Assembly: GCA_902762335.1 (NCBI GenBank)
Contig: CACWNZ010000059.1
Location: 1 to 7,370 of the forward strand
From: an uncultured Ruminococcus sp.
GTDB lineage: Bacteria > Bacillota > Clostridia > Oscillospirales > Acutalibacteraceae
Direction: 5' to 3'
Length of the DNA stretch: 7,370 nt
The notes beneath the pieces are model-generated. The model was not told where the DNA came from and searched no databases. It saw nothing but the letters and a program-made list of their open reading frames with translations. Position numbers and translations under genes: made by a program. Below are positions 6,733 to 7,370 of this stretch, piece by piece (position 1 is the stretch's first letter; each line of letters begins with the position of its first letter).

Positions 6733-7013
6733 AATTATGAGATCATCGGCGCAGTGCCATACGGCGCAAAGCTGCACATAACGAGAAGAACATCGGGCGG
6801 CGGTCATGAATGGGGTCTGACCTCATAGGCGGTATAACGGGCTGGGTCGCCCTGACCTATACCAAAACCGCAGATGATAAGACCGTTGACGAGCTTGCTC
6901 TTGAGGTGATAAGGGGCTCATGGGGCAGCGGAGACGAACGCGTTCGCCTGCTCACTGAAAGCGGCTATGACTATGCTGCCGTACAGAAGAGAGTAAATGA
7001 GCTTATGGGATAA
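6733..7013 (+). pseudogene. Decayed C-terminal remnant of a second lysin: SH3-like segment plus Cpl-7 (CW_7) wall-binding domain
   Basis: This piece reads in two frames. From 6733 to 6825 one frame gives 'YEIIGAVPYGAKLHITRR' and then 'HEWGLTS', the first strands of a bacterial SH3 domain, before a TAG at 6826. From about 6829 another frame continues 'GGITGWVALTYT', the usual SH3 ending, and runs on to the stop at 7013. One missing base at TCA-TA-GGC would restore 'WGLTSYGGITGW', so a 1-nt deletion is likely. The second part contains a Cpl-7 module: 'LALEVIRGSWGSGDERVRLL' followed by 'ESGYDYAAVQKRVNELM', matching the A.eVi.G.WGnG..R..rL..aGYdY..VQ..VN.l pattern. No catalytic domain, no Shine-Dalgarno site and no promoter is seen. 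The ATG at 6810 (67 residues) is open but starts inside the SH3 segment without a ribosome site. It lies beyond the operon terminator, so it is probably silent. Confidence 0.8.
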
Positions 7014-7033
7014 ATTCCATATGAAATTCCATA
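7012..7033. repeat. Two direct copies of AAATTCCATA, 12-bp spacing
   Basis: AAATTCCATA occurs at 7012-7021 and 7024-7033, the first overlapping the stop codon of the lysin remnant. The copies sit about 55-75 bp before the tRNA-tail junction. Short direct repeats at this distance from an attachment core can be integrase arm-type or excisionase sites, but nothing here proves that. Confidence 0.5.
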
Positions 7034-7081
7034 CGGATGTATTAAAATTCACTTGTTATAAGGGGGAAAACACGATGTGAC

Positions 7082-7108
7082 AAGGGTTCGAATCCCTCAC
7101 TCTCCGCT
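7082..7108 (+). other. 3' end of a tRNA gene (probably tRNA-Ser), likely right attachment junction of the prophage
   Basis: GGGTTCGAATCCC is a T-arm with the invariant TTCGA loop start, followed by the 3' acceptor strand ACTCTCC and a discriminator G (7106). The rest of the tRNA (D-arm, anticodon arm, 5' acceptor GGAGAGT) is absent upstream, where the sequence is AT-rich and unrelated. The acceptor ending in CTCTCCG fits tRNA-Ser; the identity is inferred. A82 and C98 fail to pair at the base of the T stem, as expected if the left flank comes from the phage. A tRNA 3' end left alone beside phage late genes is the usual picture of the prophage end away from the integrase. CCA is not encoded. 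Confidence 0.7.
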
Positions 7109-7114
7109 GAAAAC

Positions 7115-7142
7115 GCTCTGTCAGTAGACAGAGCAATTTTTT
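7115..7142 (+). terminator. Intrinsic terminator after the first tRNA tail
   Basis: GCTCTGTC and GACAGAGC form a perfect 8-bp stem with an AGTA loop, followed by AA and six T residues. It lies 9 nt after the tRNA 3' end and is the natural terminator of that tRNA gene. Confidence 0.9.
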
Positions 7143-7164
7143 ATATATGCTGTACAACAAGGCA

Positions 7165-7280
7165 GGATTCGGACCCGAGAGGGTCTGAGCGTAAAAAACG
7201 CTCCGGTGGAGCGTTTTTTAGCGAAGAGCGCCGAATGCGAGAGCATGAGGCAGCAAAGGCGAAGCCTTTGGTCGAATCCC
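7165..7280. repeat. Nested fold-back (REP/MITE-like) element between the two tRNA tails
   Basis: An outer inverted repeat pairs GGATTCGGACC (7165-7175) with GGTCGAATCC (7270-7279), with one bulged base. Inside are a 12-bp perfect hairpin (7193-7219) and a 7-bp hairpin, CAAAGGC-GAA-GCCTTTG (7254-7270). The outer arms are T-arm-like in both orientations. The same left arm reappears at 7349, so at least one further copy begins there. No coding sequence is supported inside it; the minus-strand open frame across it is most likely spurious. Confidence 0.7.
7193..7219. terminator. Bidirectional terminator hairpin inside the fold-back element
   Basis: AAAAAACGCTCC and GGAGCGTTTTTT form a perfect 12-bp stem around GGT. 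The A-run on one side and T-run on the other give a terminator signature on both strands. Confidence 0.75.
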
Positions 7281-7292
7281 TCACTCTCCGCT
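7272..7292 (+). other. Second tRNA 3'-tail copy (degenerate T-arm)
   Basis: TCGAATCCC plus the same acceptor strand and discriminator as at 7088-7108. The T-arm is damaged: the position expected to be T54 is G (7271), and the upstream sequence is the fold-back element, not a tRNA body. It is therefore a tail-only copy and cannot be a functional tRNA. Confidence 0.75.
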
Positions 7293-7298
7293 GAAAAC

Positions 7299-7326
7299 GC
7301 TCTGTCAGTAGACAGAGCAATTTTTT
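7299..7326 (+). terminator. Intrinsic terminator after the second tRNA tail
   Basis: Same stem-loop as at 7115-7142 (8-bp perfect stem, AGTA loop), followed by AA and six T residues (7321-7326). Confidence 0.9.
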
Positions 7327-7370
7327 ATTTACGCTGTACAATAGGGTGGGATTCGGACCCGAGAGGTTCC

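Larger units (their letters stand above)
7088..7370 (+). repeat. Tandem 184-bp-period repeat carrying tRNA tail, terminator and start of a fold-back element
   Basis: The stretch 7088-7186 matches 7272-7370 without gaps at 91 of 99 positions. The first 57 bases (tRNA T-loop, acceptor strand and terminator) are identical. Most mismatches fall in the spacer after the T run, and the last ones at the window's edge. The second copy runs off the right edge, so more copies may follow. Confidence 0.9.

Noticed and set aside
7070..7080. Possible start ATG (7076) after an AAGGGGG-like site next to the tRNA junction
   Set aside because: The ATG is followed at once by TGA, so no protein can result.
7082..7326. 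CRISPR array
   Set aside because: There are only two copies at 184-bp spacing, and the repeated block is a tRNA tail with a terminator, not a short repeat-spacer pattern.
7141..7341. Minus-strand 66-codon open frame across the repeat region
   Set aside because: It runs through the fold-back element, both hairpins and a tRNA tail, has no convincing ribosome site, and its sequence is fully explained by the structured repeat.

Overview
The window is the distal end of an integrated siphovirus-type prophage, read entirely on the + strand. The host is probably a gut-type Clostridia of the Ruminococcus/Oscillospiraceae kind. I infer this from the moderate GC content, strong AAGGAGG-type Shine-Dalgarno sites, the style of the holin, SPOR-tailed amidase and Cpl-7 wall-binding module, and the tRNA-tail/fold-back repeats at the right edge. 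No database search was possible, so the genus is a guess.

Positions 1-5493 hold the tail-tip module in the usual siphovirus order: the C-terminal part of a tape-measure protein (open at the left edge), a Dit-like distal tail protein, a ReqiPepy6 Gp37-like tail-tip protein, a small Ig-like baseplate protein, and two unrecognised proteins in the position of host-recognition/baseplate proteins. Junctions are tight (ATGA overlaps, a 2-nt gap, a 3-nt gap, an 8-nt overlap), which indicates one translationally coupled late operon. Three starts differ from the longest open frame, and the Shine-Dalgarno sites decide them: TTG at 4729, ATG at 5498 and ATG at 5955.

Positions 5498-6641 are the lysis cassette: a three-segment holin of the TcdE/phage_holin_4 type, overlapping by 8 nt an Amidase_3-type endolysin with a C-terminal half-SPOR domain. 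A clear intrinsic terminator (6653-6681) closes the operon.

Beyond the terminator lies a decayed fragment of a second lysin (6733-7013). An SH3-like wall-binding segment is broken by an apparent 1-nt deletion near 6825-6829 and then continues in another frame into a nearly intact Cpl-7 (CW_7) motif. Its catalytic part is missing.

From 7082 the sequence changes character. It holds the 3' end of a tRNA, probably tRNA-Ser, with its own terminator. This is what the attachment-site end of a tRNA-integrated prophage looks like. The tRNA tail plus terminator recurs exactly 184 bp downstream (91 of 99 aligned bases identical, no gaps). The two copies are separated by a nested fold-back element, and a second copy of that element begins at the window's right end. 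No clearly new system is visible. The most interesting points are the lysin remnant, the tandem tRNA-tail/fold-back repeats, and the two unclassified tail-tip proteins.
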